Shown in pieces: positions 9,216-18,623 of a DNA stretch of 64,000 nucleotides (position 1 is the first letter of the stretch; the number at the start of each line of letters is the position of its first letter). The notes beneath the pieces were generated by a model that saw only the letters and a program-made list of their open reading frames with translations, was not told the origin of the DNA and did not search any database. A program made the translations under genes and the position numbers. Source of the DNA: JAEUMD01 sp050246945 (GTDB taxonomy: Bacteria > Pseudomonadota > Alphaproteobacteria > Rhizobiales > Hyphomicrobiaceae); the NCBI GenBank assembly GCA_050246945.1, contig JBFWVC010000003.1:62001-126000 (forward strand). The letters are read 5' to 3'.

Positions 9216-10397
9216 TCAATGCGGCCTGTCGCCATTGGCGGGCGGCGGCGCGATCAGCTCCTTGACCGCCTCCTTGGCCTTCTCGAGCGTCTCGGCCCCA
9301 GTCTGCTTGGCCTCGTCGAATTGCGGCTTCGAAGTCTCCAAAGCCTTGCTGGTCGCCTCCTTTGCCTTTTCGATGAGAGGCTTCGCTCGTTCGCGGGCGG
9401 CCTGGGAGACGTCGACCAGCTTGGAGACGGCGCTGGCCGACAGCTCGCGCGTGCGCTTGATCAGGCCTGCAAAGAAGCCGTCGCGGGGATGCAGACGATC
9501 GGGCGGGATCGCCCTGACGGTCGCGACGGCCTTTCGGTGCGCCTCGGCCTCAGCAGGATCGGCGATGCGCCCATCCGCGCCGGTGAAGACGACCAGCGGT
9601 GTGCATGCGGTTATGACCTTCGTGCCCTTCGCGGTCCAGCGTGCGTCGGTCACGGCCGTCTCCTCCGCGAAGTAGATGGCTTTGCCGTCGATCCTCGCGG
9701 ACAGGATGTTGCGGTCGATGACGGGAATGAAGTGTCCGCCGAGCCGGTTGACGAGCTGGAAGCGCGGATTGTCGGGATCAGCGAACTGGACGAAAATAGC
9801 CACGGTATCGTCTGCGGCGAGTGCCAGCCTGATTGACTCGTCGACGTCGCCGACGAACCGGATGCTGCCGGCATGGGCCAGATCGTTGTCAATGAGCTGC
9901 AGGTAGCGGAACGTTCCCGCACTTCCCGAATTCTCCGGCGGCAGGATGAAGCGCAACTCATCGGCGCGGACGGCGATATCGCCGAATGTCTTGAGCTCCG
10001 GGTTGCGTGCAATCGCGAACAGGCATTCGCGCACGTCGTTGCTGCGGACGGTCTGGAAGGTGACACTGTCTTCGAATTGATCCCGCTCCAGCGTCATGAC
10101 ATCGAGCTGGGCGAAACCGAAGTCGCGGGGCTCTGCGGCAACCCGCACCATGTTGTCGAAGCTGCCGTCTGATGGGGTGCACAGGTGCGGGTCGCCGGCT
10201 TCGTCCAAGGCGTTGGCCAGCGGCGGGCAGAAATTCGTATAGTAGGCACCTTTTTCGCCGCCGGTGTGGATGCGCGGCTTAGCGCTATGTCCAGGCTCGC
10301 TCTTGACTGCGCCCGCCAGCAAAATGCCCGTCAAAGCAATCGCCACCGGCCCCAGCGTAATCATGCGCGCCAGCAGTTGACGAGGCGTCGGATGCAT
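9216..10397 (-). CDS. TAXI-like periplasmic solute-binding protein with helical C-terminal tail
   Basis: A 393-residue secreted protein. Residues 1-30 form a signal peptide. The next part starts IHTGGEKGAYY, resembling the GG-x-G-x-YY opening of TAXI-family TRAP solute receptors, and continues as a two-lobed binding fold to about residue 310. The last 80 residues are almost free of glycine and rich in Lys, Glu and Ala with repeating AKEA/KAKEA units (for example IEKAKEATSKALE). They predict one long amphipathic helix or coiled coil, which is not part of normal TAXI receptors. No TRAP membrane subunits lie nearby. The ATG follows GGAGA. Binding target unknown. Confidence 0.65.
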   Translation of the reverse strand: MHPTPRQLLARMITLGPVAIALTGILLAGAVKSEPGHSAKPRIHTGGEKGAYYTNFCPPLANALDEAGDPHLCTPSDGSFDNMVRVAAEPRDFGFAQLDVMTLERDQFEDSVTFQTVRSNDVRECLFAIARNPELKTFGDIAVRADELRFILPPENSGSAGTFRYLQLIDNDLAHAGSIRFVGDVDESIRLALAADDTVAIFVQFADPDNPRFQLVNRLGGHFIPVIDRNILSARIDGKAIYFAEETAVTDARWTAKGTKVITACTPLVVFTGADGRIADPAEAEAHRKAVATVRAIPPDRLHPRDGFFAGLIKRTRELSASAVSKLVDVSQAARERAKPLIEKAKEATSKALETSKPQFDEAKQTGAETLEKAKEAVKELIAPPPANGDRPH

Positions 10398-10633
10398 CGC
10401 GTCGAATCTCCGTTGCGGGCATGGGCGTACAGCAGCCTATAGCCCGGCTTCCCGCCACGAGAAGCCGGATCGCTGCGGTGGTGTTTTCCACAATAGGAGA
10501 CGTAGAGTGGCCGAACAATCTGACGCTTGCGTGACGAGCACCGACCTGATGCAAGAAACGAGCGGTCGTTGCTCGCCAACCCGGCATGGATCCGGCTACC
10601 TGGAGCGGCAGTTGGCCCGCCGGCGTGTCTTCA

Positions 10634-12154
10634 TCACATCACTTCGGCCAGCAGGGACAGTTGCCGCGGCGTGCCGTCCCGCTCGCCGTTCTGATCGACG
10701 AGCTGCGTCGGGTAGTGGCCCGTGAAGCAGTGGTCGGTGAACTGCGGCGCGTAGGGATCGCGGCTGTCATGGCCGACGGCACGATAGATGCCGTCAACCG
10801 AGAGGAAGGCGAGAGACGTTGCACCCATGAACGCGCGCATGCCTTCCAGATCGAAGTTCGCCGCGAGCAGGTCGGCGCGGCGCGGCGTATCGATGCCGTA
10901 GTAGTCGGGATGTGTGATCGGCGGCGAGGCGATGCGCATATGCACTTCCTTCGCGCCGGCTTCATACATCAATTCGACGATCTTCTTCGAGGTCGTGCCG
11001 CGCACGACGCTGTCGTCTATGAGGATCAGTCGCTTGCCGCGGATTACACCGCGATTTGCCGAGTGCTTGAGCTTGACGCCAAGGGCGCGAATGCGCTGCT
11101 CGGGCTCGATGAACGTGCGTCCGACGTAGTGGTTGCGGATGATGCCCAGTTCGAAGGGCACGTCCGCTTGCTGCGAATAGCCGATGGCCGCGGGGACGCC
11201 GGAATCGGGAATGGGCACGACGACATCGACATCGGCATGGCTTTCGCGGGCAAGCTCCACGCCCATTTGCTTGCGGATGTCGTAAACGCTGCGGCCGCCG
11301 ATGATGCTGTCGGGACGGGCGAAGTAGATATATTCGAAAATGCACGGGCGCGCCGGGCGTTTCGGGAACGGTCGATGGCTCTGCAGGCCGTCGTCGGTGA
11401 TGACGATGACCTCGCCGTTCTCGACCTCGCGCAGGAACTCGGCTCCGACCATGTCAAGTGCGCAAGTCTCGGAGGCGAGCACGTAGGCGTTGCCCAGGCG
11501 GCCGAGGATCAGCGGGCGTATGCCCACTGGATCGCGGGCGGCGATCATCATGTCGTTGGTCAGGCAGACAAGCGCATAGCCACCGTCGATCTGGCGGATC
11601 GCCTCGATGAAGCGCTCGATGATGCGGCCCTTGGTGGAACGGGCGATAAGGTGGAGGATCACCTCGGTGTCGGAGGTCGACTGGCAGATCGCACCCGATT
11701 GGATGAGGTTTCGCCTCAAGGTGAGAGCATTGGTCAGGTTTCCATTGTGGGCGACGGCAAAACCACCGGTGTTAAGGTCGGCGAATAGGGGTTGGACGTT
11801 GCGCAGAATGGTGTTGCCGGTCGTCGAATAGCGGTTATGGCCCAGTGCCATGCGACCATTCAGGCGGTGCAACACCTCCGCCTTGTTGAAGTTGTCGCCG
11901 ACCAGGCCCATGCGCCGGTCCTGATGGAACTGGCGCCCGTCGTATGTGACGATGCCGGCTGCTTCCTGACCGCGGTGCTGGAGGGCGTGAAGGCCCAGCG
12001 CGGTCATGGCCGCGGCGTCGGGATGACCGAAGATGCCGAAAACGCCGCATTCCTCGCGCAGGCGATCGTCGCCGTAGCGGGACCAGCCAGGATCAAAAGT
12101 GTCGGGCGTCGTGGCGGCGTGTTGCCCGTCCGCCTCGGGGTCCAGATGCACCAT
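10634..12154 (-). CDS. purF: amidophosphoribosyltransferase
   Basis: The enzyme makes 5-phosphoribosylamine from PRPP and glutamine, the first committed step of purine synthesis. The 506-residue protein has a propeptide-like N-terminus and then Cys36 in EECGVFGIFGH, the expected glutaminase nucleophile exposed by cleavage. The PRPP-binding loop LIDDSVVRGTTS is near residues 376-387. The start at MVHLDPEADG was preferred over an ATG 20 codons upstream because of the usual propeptide length. It lies 79 bases below cvpA; cvpA-purF adjacency is widespread in proteobacteria. Confidence 0.95.
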   Translation of the reverse strand: MVHLDPEADGQHAATTPDTFDPGWSRYGDDRLREECGVFGIFGHPDAAAMTALGLHALQHRGQEAAGIVTYDGRQFHQDRRMGLVGDNFNKAEVLHRLNGRMALGHNRYSTTGNTILRNVQPLFADLNTGGFAVAHNGNLTNALTLRRNLIQSGAICQSTSDTEVILHLIARSTKGRIIERFIEAIRQIDGGYALVCLTNDMMIAARDPVGIRPLILGRLGNAYVLASETCALDMVGAEFLREVENGEVIVITDDGLQSHRPFPKRPARPCIFEYIYFARPDSIIGGRSVYDIRKQMGVELARESHADVDVVVPIPDSGVPAAIGYSQQADVPFELGIIRNHYVGRTFIEPEQRIRALGVKLKHSANRGVIRGKRLILIDDSVVRGTTSKKIVELMYEAGAKEVHMRIASPPITHPDYYGIDTPRRADLLAANFDLEGMRAFMGATSLAFLSVDGIYRAVGHDSRDPYAPQFTDHCFTGHYPTQLVDQNGERDGTPRQLSLLAEVM

Positions 12155-12233
12155 AGCCGTCTCCCGCTCGCCGATTCGTGGTGTGTCACATGGGGCGTAT
12201 CGAAGCCGGGACATCCGCAGATCAGCGACCGGC

Positions 12234-12923
12234 TCAGCAGTTCCGCCACGTGACAGATATATGAAATGCCGCCTGATGCGCCACCCCCACGTGACCTTCT
12301 CCCTGAGGCATTATGAACCCCTGCTGCTCGCCACCGCCGCTGGACGGGGCCGTCAACGACGACGGTATGATGCGGATGAGGACTGTCTTGATCGAGTTGC
12401 CGGCGGACTGGATGTAGGGCAGAGACTGGGAATTTTTCACCCAAGGCCATGCACTTTCAGGGTTTTTCGGATCGACCATGAAAGCTTCGTAGAGCATGTA
12501 GGGGATCACGATCAGGATGAACCCGCGGGCGGCGCCAAACATGAAACCCAGGATGCGATCGATCATGCCGACGCGGCTGTCGAGAATCGAGTCGGAGACG
12601 CGCGCGGTAATCAGGTGGACGATGATGAGCACGATCAGGAAAATGACGGCGCCCACGGCGATCTGGGCGATCTGAACTGGCATCTGAATCTGCTTGGCGA
12701 GATCCTCCGCGATGGTTGTCGCAAAGCCTGAGCCGAAACTGCCGCCGCGCTTGCCGCCGTATTTCTCGGGATCGATGATCGCGTAAAACGTCGCCGCGAA
12801 CGCAACGACCCATGACAGGATCGACAGCATTTCCCGGGCAAGCCCGCGGTACATGGCCAGAAGCGCGGAAATGAAGCACACCGCGAGCAGCGCGACGTCG
12901 AGATAGCTGAGTGGCCCGATCAT
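12234..12923 (-). CDS. cvpA: CvpA family membrane protein
   Basis: CvpA proteins are small inner-membrane proteins needed for colicin V production in E. coli and linked to envelope stress resistance. This 229-residue protein starts MIGPLSYLDVALLAVC and shows four hydrophobic segments (about 7-27, 31-50, 82-104 and 120-140), with the conserved MYRGLAREMLSI after the first. The C-terminal 60 residues are low-complexity and variable. It sits between radA and purF in a conserved block. Confidence 0.9.
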   Translation of the reverse strand: MIGPLSYLDVALLAVCFISALLAMYRGLAREMLSILSWVVAFAATFYAIIDPEKYGGKRGGSFGSGFATTIAEDLAKQIQMPVQIAQIAVGAVIFLIVLIIVHLITARVSDSILDSRVGMIDRILGFMFGAARGFILIVIPYMLYEAFMVDPKNPESAWPWVKNSQSLPYIQSAGNSIKTVLIRIIPSSLTAPSSGGGEQQGFIMPQGEGHVGVAHQAAFHISVTWRNC

Positions 12924-12960
12924 CGGTGGTGCTCCCGGAAATTGGCGGTGCAGGTATGGA

Positions 12961-14337
12961 TCACGGCGTCATGCTCTCTGCAAGAGATTTGAGGTGATCT
13001 ATGCGGTCGATCTCCAGGGTCAGCGCCGCACGGTCGATTTCGCCGGCCGCGGGCGTGGTGGCCCTTGTGAAACCCAGCTTCTGCGCTTCCTTCAGCCGGG
13101 CAGTCATATGCGCGGCGGCACGGACGGCTCCCGACAACGAGATTTCTCCGAAGTAGACGTGATCGGGGGGGAGCGCAACACCGGAAAATGACGACAGCAG
13201 GGCGGCGGCTGCGGCAATGTCGGCGGCGGGCTCGTTGATCTTCAGGCCGCCAGCCACGTTCAGGTAAACGTCGGCCTGGGCAAAAGAAAGCCCGCAACGC
13301 GCATCGAGGACGGCGAGCAGCATCGACAGGCGGCTCGCGTCCCAGCCGACCACGGCGCGGCGCGGTGTGCCGAGCGAGGACGGCGCTACAAGAGCCTGTA
13401 TTTCCACGAGGATCGGGCGGGTTCCCTCCATGCCGGCGAAGACCGCTGCTCCCGGGCTTGCGGCATCCCGGTCGCCGAGGAACAGTTCGGAGGGATTTTG
13501 CACCTCGCGCAGTCCGGCGCCAGCCATCTCGAAGACACCGATTTCGTCCGTTGCGCCAAATCTGTTCTTCACAGCGCGCAAGATCCGGTATGGGTGGCCG
13601 CGGTCGCCCTCGAAGTAGAGGACCGTATCGACCATGTGCTCGATGACCTTGGGTCCGGCGATCTGTCCGTCCTTGGTGACGTGGCCGACCAAGAGGAGGG
13701 CGGCGCCGTGGCCCTTGGCGTACCGGATCAGTGACTGGGTGGCGGCGCGGACCTGGCTGACGGTGCCCGGAGCCGCCTCCAGGGCGTCGCTCCAAAGGGT
13801 TTGAATTGAATCGACGACGATCAGGTCGGTGCGCTTCTCGGCCGAAATCGTCTCCAGGATATTGGCCAGGTTGGTCTCGGCGGCGAGCGAGACCGGTGCT
13901 TCAGACAGTCCCAGCCGCGCGGCGCGCAGGCGCACCTGCGCGCAGGCCTCTTCGCCCGAGAAGTAGATCGCACGCCGGCCGGCTTTGGCGACGGCTGCGG
14001 CCAGCTGCAACAGAATCGTGGATTTGCCGATGCCCGGCTCGCCGCCGATCAGCAGCGCCGAGCCCGGGACGATGCCACCGCCGGTGACGCGATCGAGTTC
14101 GCAGAAGCCGGTCGAGAAGCGCGGCGCCTCCTTGCTCTCCCCCTTGAGCGGCTCCAGCGTTACGCGACGGCCCTTTGACGACTTCGCGAGACCGGAACCC
14201 GGCACTGCGGCGACCGGAGTCGCGACCTCCTCGGTGAGCGTGTTCCATTCCCCGCAGCCCGGGCACTTGCCCGCCCAGCGCGGCTCGACCGCCCCGCACG
14301 ACTGGCAGACATATGTGTTCTTGGCAGGCTTGGCCAT
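12961..14337 (-). CDS. radA: DNA repair protein RadA/Sms
   Basis: RadA is a RecA-like ATPase that extends D-loops and processes recombination intermediates. The 458-residue protein has an N-terminal zinc finger (Cys11, 14, 25, 28), Walker A GGEPGIGKST (98-107), the RadA-specific KNRFG motif (257-261), and a C-terminal Lon-protease-like domain without the protease serine-lysine dyad. Its start is 4 bases after the alr stop, so alr, radA and cvpA are likely co-transcribed. Confidence 0.96.
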   Translation of the reverse strand: MAKPAKNTYVCQSCGAVEPRWAGKCPGCGEWNTLTEEVATPVAAVPGSGLAKSSKGRRVTLEPLKGESKEAPRFSTGFCELDRVTGGGIVPGSALLIGGEPGIGKSTILLQLAAAVAKAGRRAIYFSGEEACAQVRLRAARLGLSEAPVSLAAETNLANILETISAEKRTDLIVVDSIQTLWSDALEAAPGTVSQVRAATQSLIRYAKGHGAALLLVGHVTKDGQIAGPKVIEHMVDTVLYFEGDRGHPYRILRAVKNRFGATDEIGVFEMAGAGLREVQNPSELFLGDRDAASPGAAVFAGMEGTRPILVEIQALVAPSSLGTPRRAVVGWDASRLSMLLAVLDARCGLSFAQADVYLNVAGGLKINEPAADIAAAAALLSSFSGVALPPDHVYFGEISLSGAVRAAAHMTARLKEAQKLGFTRATTPAAGEIDRAALTLEIDRIDHLKSLAESMTP

Positions 14338-14341
14338 GCGA

Positions 14342-15478
14342 TCAACTCTCCCCGCTCCGGTAGATGCGGTGGAAGCGGCGGCCGAGCGATGTCAGCACTT
14401 CGTAGCCGATCGTGCCGGCGGCAGCACCAAGCGCCTCGATCGAGATATTGGGGCCTATGACCTCGACCAGATCGCCGGGCTGGGGTTGTGGCTCGATGCC
14501 GGTGACGTCGACGGTGATGAGATCCATCGAGACGCGCCCAACGATCGGTGCCAGTCGGCCGTTGATCGACACACATCCGCCGCGGCCGTCTTTCGAGCCG
14601 CGGGACAGGTGGCGGAAGAGGCCGTCGGCGTAGCCTGCCGCGATGATGGCAATGCGGCTCAAGCCCTCCGGCGACCAGGTTGCCGAGTAACCGACAGTCT
14701 GGCCGGGAGCGACGTCGCGCACCTGGAGGATTTTTACATGCAACCTTACGCTGGGCGCGACGGGGGTCGGGCCGCCACCGAATGCCTGGCCGCCATAGAG
14801 CGCGTAGCCAGGGCGGACGAGGTCGTAATGGAAGGCTTGCCCGAGCATCAGGCCGTCGGAGGCCGCGAGACTGCGCGCCGTGCGGGGCAGCAGGGGGATT
14901 AGCCGCTCGAAAATTGCACGCTGCTGAGAATTCTTTTGCGATTCTGGCTCGTCGGCGCAGGCGAGGTGACTCATGACCAGCGTAACGTCAAGTCGGTCGA
15001 GCATGTGCATGTCGCGCACGAGGGCCTGGATATCCGTCGCGGCGAGACCTAGTCGGTTGAGGCCGGTATCGACATGGAGTGCCACGGGCAGCCGGTCGTG
15101 TCGCGAAGCCGACAGCGCGGACCACTCCGCAATCTCGGCGAGGGTCGACACGACAGGGATCGCCGCGGCATCGCGCACCGCTTCGGCAGCTCCCGGCAGG
15201 ATGCCATCGAGCATATAGGTGGTCGCACCGGGCGCCAGCATGCGCGCCGCCTTCGCCTCATCGAGCGTGGCGACGAAGAAGGTGCGGCAGCCTGCCTCGG
15301 CCAGCGCCGGAATGACGCGGCTGGCTCCCAGTCCGTAGGCATCGGCCTTGACAACGGCGCCGCATTCCGCCGGGCGCACGAGATCGGCCAACGCCCGCCA
15401 GTTCGAAGCGATCCGATCGAGGTCAATCACGAGCACGCCGGTCGCGTGCGCTGGAACCTCGCTCGTCACGTCCTGCAT
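14342..15478 (-). CDS. alr: alanine racemase
   Basis: This PLP enzyme interconverts L- and D-alanine for peptidoglycan. The 378-residue protein has the PLP lysine motif VVKADAYGLG (Lys44), a TIM barrel, and the C-terminal beta domain with RVSMDLITVDVTG. The longer open frame upstream overlaps dnaB and has no family similarity, so the ATG at 15478 was chosen. The dnaB-alr-radA order is typical of Hyphomicrobiales. Confidence 0.94.
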   Translation of the reverse strand: MQDVTSEVPAHATGVLVIDLDRIASNWRALADLVRPAECGAVVKADAYGLGASRVIPALAEAGCRTFFVATLDEAKAARMLAPGATTYMLDGILPGAAEAVRDAAAIPVVSTLAEIAEWSALSASRHDRLPVALHVDTGLNRLGLAATDIQALVRDMHMLDRLDVTLVMSHLACADEPESQKNSQQRAIFERLIPLLPRTARSLAASDGLMLGQAFHYDLVRPGYALYGGQAFGGGPTPVAPSVRLHVKILQVRDVAPGQTVGYSATWSPEGLSRIAIIAAGYADGLFRHLSRGSKDGRGGCVSINGRLAPIVGRVSMDLITVDVTGIEPQPQPGDLVEVIGPNISIEALGAAAGTIGYEVLTSLGRRFHRIYRSGES

Positions 15479-15524
15479 GGCCTCATCGCACGCGCTCAAC
15501 TGTTCTGGCCGTTCATTGCCCGGC

Positions 15525-17036
15525 TCACTTCTCCGCAATCTGGTAGTCCTGGGCAAGGTTGCCGAAACGTGTGTACTGGCTTTCGAATGACAAAGCGACC
15601 GTGCCCACGGGGCCATGGCGCTGCTTGCCGATGATGACCTCCGCCTTGCCCGACACCTGCATCATCTCCTGCTGCCAGCGCATGAACTCCTCGGTGCCTT
15701 CGCTCGGCTTCTTGCGCTCCACGTAGTATTCTTCGCGGAACACGAACATGACCACGTCGGCATCCTGCTCGATTGAGCCCGACTCGCGCAAGTCGGAGAG
15801 CTGCGGTCGCTTGTCGTCGCGCTGCTCGACCTGACGCGAGAGCTGGGACAGCGCGATGATGGGAACGTTGAGTTCCTTCGCCAGCGCCTTGAGGCCCGTG
15901 GTGATCTCAGTGATCTCCTGGACGCGGTTGGCAGCCGCCGATTTGGAGGAGCCGGCAAGCAGCTGGAGGTAATCGACGATCAACAGCCCCAGTCCCTTCT
16001 GGCGTTTCAACTTGCGGGCGCGGGCCGCCAGCTGCGCTATGGTGATGCCACCGGTCTGGTCGATGTAGAGCGGTATGCGACTCATCTCCTGGGAGACGTC
16101 GACAAGCTTGCGGAATTCTTTTTCGTCGATCATGCCGCGGCGGATCTTCTCTGAGCCGATCTCGGCCTGCTCCGCGAGGATACGCGTTGCGAGCTGCTCG
16201 GACGACATTTCGAGTGAGAAGAAGCCGACGACGGCGCCATCGACGACCTCTTCGTTGCCGTCGGGCTTCATCTCGGTGCGGTAGTTTCTGGCGACGTTGT
16301 AGGCGATGTTGGTGACGAGCGCCGTTTTGCCCATCGAGGGGCGGCCGGCGAGAATAATGAGGTCGGAGCGCTGCAGCCCGCCCATCTTGCGATCAAGATC
16401 AACGAGCCCGGTCGAAAGTCCAGAGAGATGCCCGGCGCGCTTGAAGGCGCTGTCGGCCATGTCGATCGCGGAGGTCAGCGCAGCGTGGAAGGTGACGAAG
16501 CCCTGGCCATACTTGCCTTGCTCGGCGAGTGAATAGAGGCGGCCTTCGGCTTCCTGGATCTGCTCCTCGGGGGGGTGGTCCACGGGCGAGTCGAAGGCCG
16601 TGTTGACCATGTCCTCGCCGATCATGATCAAGTGACGGCGGACAGCGAGATCGTAGATCGTGCGACCGTAGTCGTGCGCGTTGATGATGGTCGTGGCGTT
16701 GGCGGCGAGGCGGCCCAGATATTGCGGCACCGTCAGATGCTCGTCGATCGGCTCGGCATTCTCGAAGAATGTTCTGAGCGTAATGGGCGTTGCCTGTTTG
16801 CCCGCGCCAATGAGCTTGGAGGCGACGGTGAAGATTTCTGAATGCAACGGGTCGTAGAAGTGCTCGGCCTGCATGAACGAGGAGACGCGGTCGAGCGACT
16901 CGTTGTTGACGAGGATCGCGCCCAAGAGCGCCTGTTCCGCCTCGATGTTGTGCGGAACCTGTCGGAACGTGACAGGCTCGGTTGCATCTGCTGCGGCGCG
17001 GAGCTTGTCAGCGGGGAGAAGTGCGTTCTGTGCCAT
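15525..17036 (-). CDS. dnaB: replicative DNA helicase
   Basis: DnaB is the hexameric 5'-3' helicase of the replication fork. The 503-residue protein has the N-terminal primase-interaction domain opening VPHNIEAEQALLG (27-39), a linker helix, and the RecA-like domain with Walker A GRPSMGKTAL (231-240), LIVDYLQLL as Walker B, and SQLSRQVEQR downstream. No intein is present. It overlaps no neighbour and lies between the Cfa-type gene and alr. Confidence 0.97.
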   Translation of the reverse strand: MAQNALLPADKLRAAADATEPVTFRQVPHNIEAEQALLGAILVNNESLDRVSSFMQAEHFYDPLHSEIFTVASKLIGAGKQATPITLRTFFENAEPIDEHLTVPQYLGRLAANATTIINAHDYGRTIYDLAVRRHLIMIGEDMVNTAFDSPVDHPPEEQIQEAEGRLYSLAEQGKYGQGFVTFHAALTSAIDMADSAFKRAGHLSGLSTGLVDLDRKMGGLQRSDLIILAGRPSMGKTALVTNIAYNVARNYRTEMKPDGNEEVVDGAVVGFFSLEMSSEQLATRILAEQAEIGSEKIRRGMIDEKEFRKLVDVSQEMSRIPLYIDQTGGITIAQLAARARKLKRQKGLGLLIVDYLQLLAGSSKSAAANRVQEITEITTGLKALAKELNVPIIALSQLSRQVEQRDDKRPQLSDLRESGSIEQDADVVMFVFREEYYVERKKPSEGTEEFMRWQQEMMQVSGKAEVIIGKQRHGPVGTVALSFESQYTRFGNLAQDYQIAEK

Positions 17037-17161
17037 GGCCTGGAAAGCTAGTTCGAGTCGGGCATACCGTAGAGGGCCGGCGAGCTTCTCGAAGCTGCCA
17101 TGCGCAAATCATGCACGCTACCCACAGGGGCAAAACTTTAGGCTTGTGGCCGACGAATCAC

Positions 17162-18451
17162 TCACCTGCCGGCGACGATGCGTATCTGCGGGCCGTGCGG
17201 CGGCGTCTCCTGCGCTTTCAGCTTGCGTTCGTTTGCAGAAATGTAGGCCCTCGTCGCGGGCAGCGCTCCTAGCTTCCTGACGAGCTGGATCTGCAACACG
17301 ACGAGATTCTGATACCGGAAGGACGCTTCCGAGCCGGCGAGGTAGAATTCCCACATTCGGCAGAATCGCTCTCCGGCGATCGCGACGGCCTTGTCGCGGT
17401 TCGCGGCGAACCGCTGGCGCCAGCGCCGCAGTGTCAGCGCGTAGTGCAGGCGCAAGACCTCGATGTCGCCCACGACCAGTCCGGATCGCTCGATGGAGGC
17501 CATCAACTCGGAGAGTGCGGGGATGTAGCCCCCGGGAAAGATATGGTTGGTGAGAAAGGGGTTGGTGATGCCTCCGGCGTCGTCCGAACGGGCGATGGTG
17601 TGTATCAGTGCGACGCCATCGTCGTTGAGCCGGTCTGACACGACCGAGAAGAAGCGGTCGAAAGCGGCCGGTCCCACATGTTCCAGCATGCCGACGGACA
17701 CGACGCGGTCAAAGGTGCCGGTCGTTTCGCGATAGTCCTCGATAGCAAATGTCACGTCGCGGTCGGCATGGCTGTGTCGGGCCCGATCACGAGCCGCCTC
17801 GTATTGCGAGTTGCTGAGCGTGATGCCGCGCACGTAAGCTCCGCAAATCTCGTTGAGGTAGAGCGCCAGGCCGCCCCATCCACAGCCGATGTCGAGCACT
17901 CTGTGCCGTGGCGCGACGTTGAGCTTGGCGGCGATGTGACGCTTCTTTGCAAGCTGCGCATCGTCGAGTCCGTCCCCGTTCACAGGTTCGGCCGGATTGA
18001 AATAGGCGCATGAGTATTGCATGTCCCGGTCAAGGAAGAGCCGGTAGATGCGCGGATCTACATCGTAGTGATGCGCGGCGTTGCGGCGAGCGCGACGTCG
18101 CGTGTTCAGCATCGAGAGAAAGCGCATGCGTCGGCGTGCGAATTCGCTGAGGCGGCTCCACGGCGGTAACGGGTGCGCCGCCATGTTCTCCATCATGAGC
18201 GCCAGGAAGTCGTAAGTCGTTCCCTTTTCGATGACGAGGCGGCCGTCCATATAGGCTTCGCCAACGCGCAACTCAGGATCCAGGACGAGATCGCGTTCGG
18301 TGGCCTTGTCACGCAGACGGATGACCACGGCACCGCCCGTTCCATCGCCATAGCTGTGCGATTTGCCCCCTGCATCAATCACCGTGAGAGCGCCGTGACG
18401 AACGATCGTCGTGAACGCAAATGCGAGCAGTCGATTCATAAACCGCCTCAT
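17162..18451 (-). CDS. cfa: cyclopropane-fatty-acyl-phospholipid synthase family methyltransferase
   Basis: Enzymes of this family transfer a methylene or methyl group from SAM to the double bond of acyl chains in membrane phospholipids. The 429-residue protein has an N-terminal lipid-binding region (about 1-120) and a SAM-binding motif VLDIGCGWGGLAL (185-197). It keeps the family segments AHHYDVDPRIYRLFLD, MQYSCAYF, SVGMLEHVG and IFPGGYIP. It sits between rplI and dnaB but is separated from rplI by a strong terminator, so it probably has its own promoter. The exact product (cyclopropane ring or methyl branch) cannot be told from sequence. Confidence 0.88.
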   Translation of the reverse strand: MRRFMNRLLAFAFTTIVRHGALTVIDAGGKSHSYGDGTGGAVVIRLRDKATERDLVLDPELRVGEAYMDGRLVIEKGTTYDFLALMMENMAAHPLPPWSRLSEFARRRMRFLSMLNTRRRARRNAAHHYDVDPRIYRLFLDRDMQYSCAYFNPAEPVNGDGLDDAQLAKKRHIAAKLNVAPRHRVLDIGCGWGGLALYLNEICGAYVRGITLSNSQYEAARDRARHSHADRDVTFAIEDYRETTGTFDRVVSVGMLEHVGPAAFDRFFSVVSDRLNDDGVALIHTIARSDDAGGITNPFLTNHIFPGGYIPALSELMASIERSGLVVGDIEVLRLHYALTLRRWRQRFAANRDKAVAIAGERFCRMWEFYLAGSEASFRYQNLVVLQIQLVRKLGALPATRAYISANERKLKAQETPPHGPQIRIVAGR

Positions 18452-18567
18452 GTCTCGAGGCAGGCCGACCCGTCCAGCGATACGATTGATGTAGGTGATG
18501 GGCGCGACAGCGTCCAGTAGAAGCGCACTATTCGGTCAATTCGCGCAACTTGCGCCGACGAACGAAA

Positions 18568-18597
18568 ATCGCCCGGCGGATCAATCCGCCGGGCGAT
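18568..18597 (-). terminator. Rho-independent terminator after rplI
   Basis: A perfect 14-bp inverted repeat ATCGCCCGGCGGAT / ATCCGCCGGGCGAT with only two central bases. On the minus strand it is followed by a run of T (ATTTTCG). It lies 27 bases beyond the rplI stop and ends the rpsF-rpsR-DUF2232-rplI unit. Confidence 0.85.
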
Positions 18598-18623
18598 GCG
18601 TTGAAACCAGCGTTCGACGCGGC

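Noticed and set aside
10586..11788. 400-codon plus-strand frame opposite purF
   Set aside because: Antisense shadow of a well-supported purF gene with no recognisable domain.
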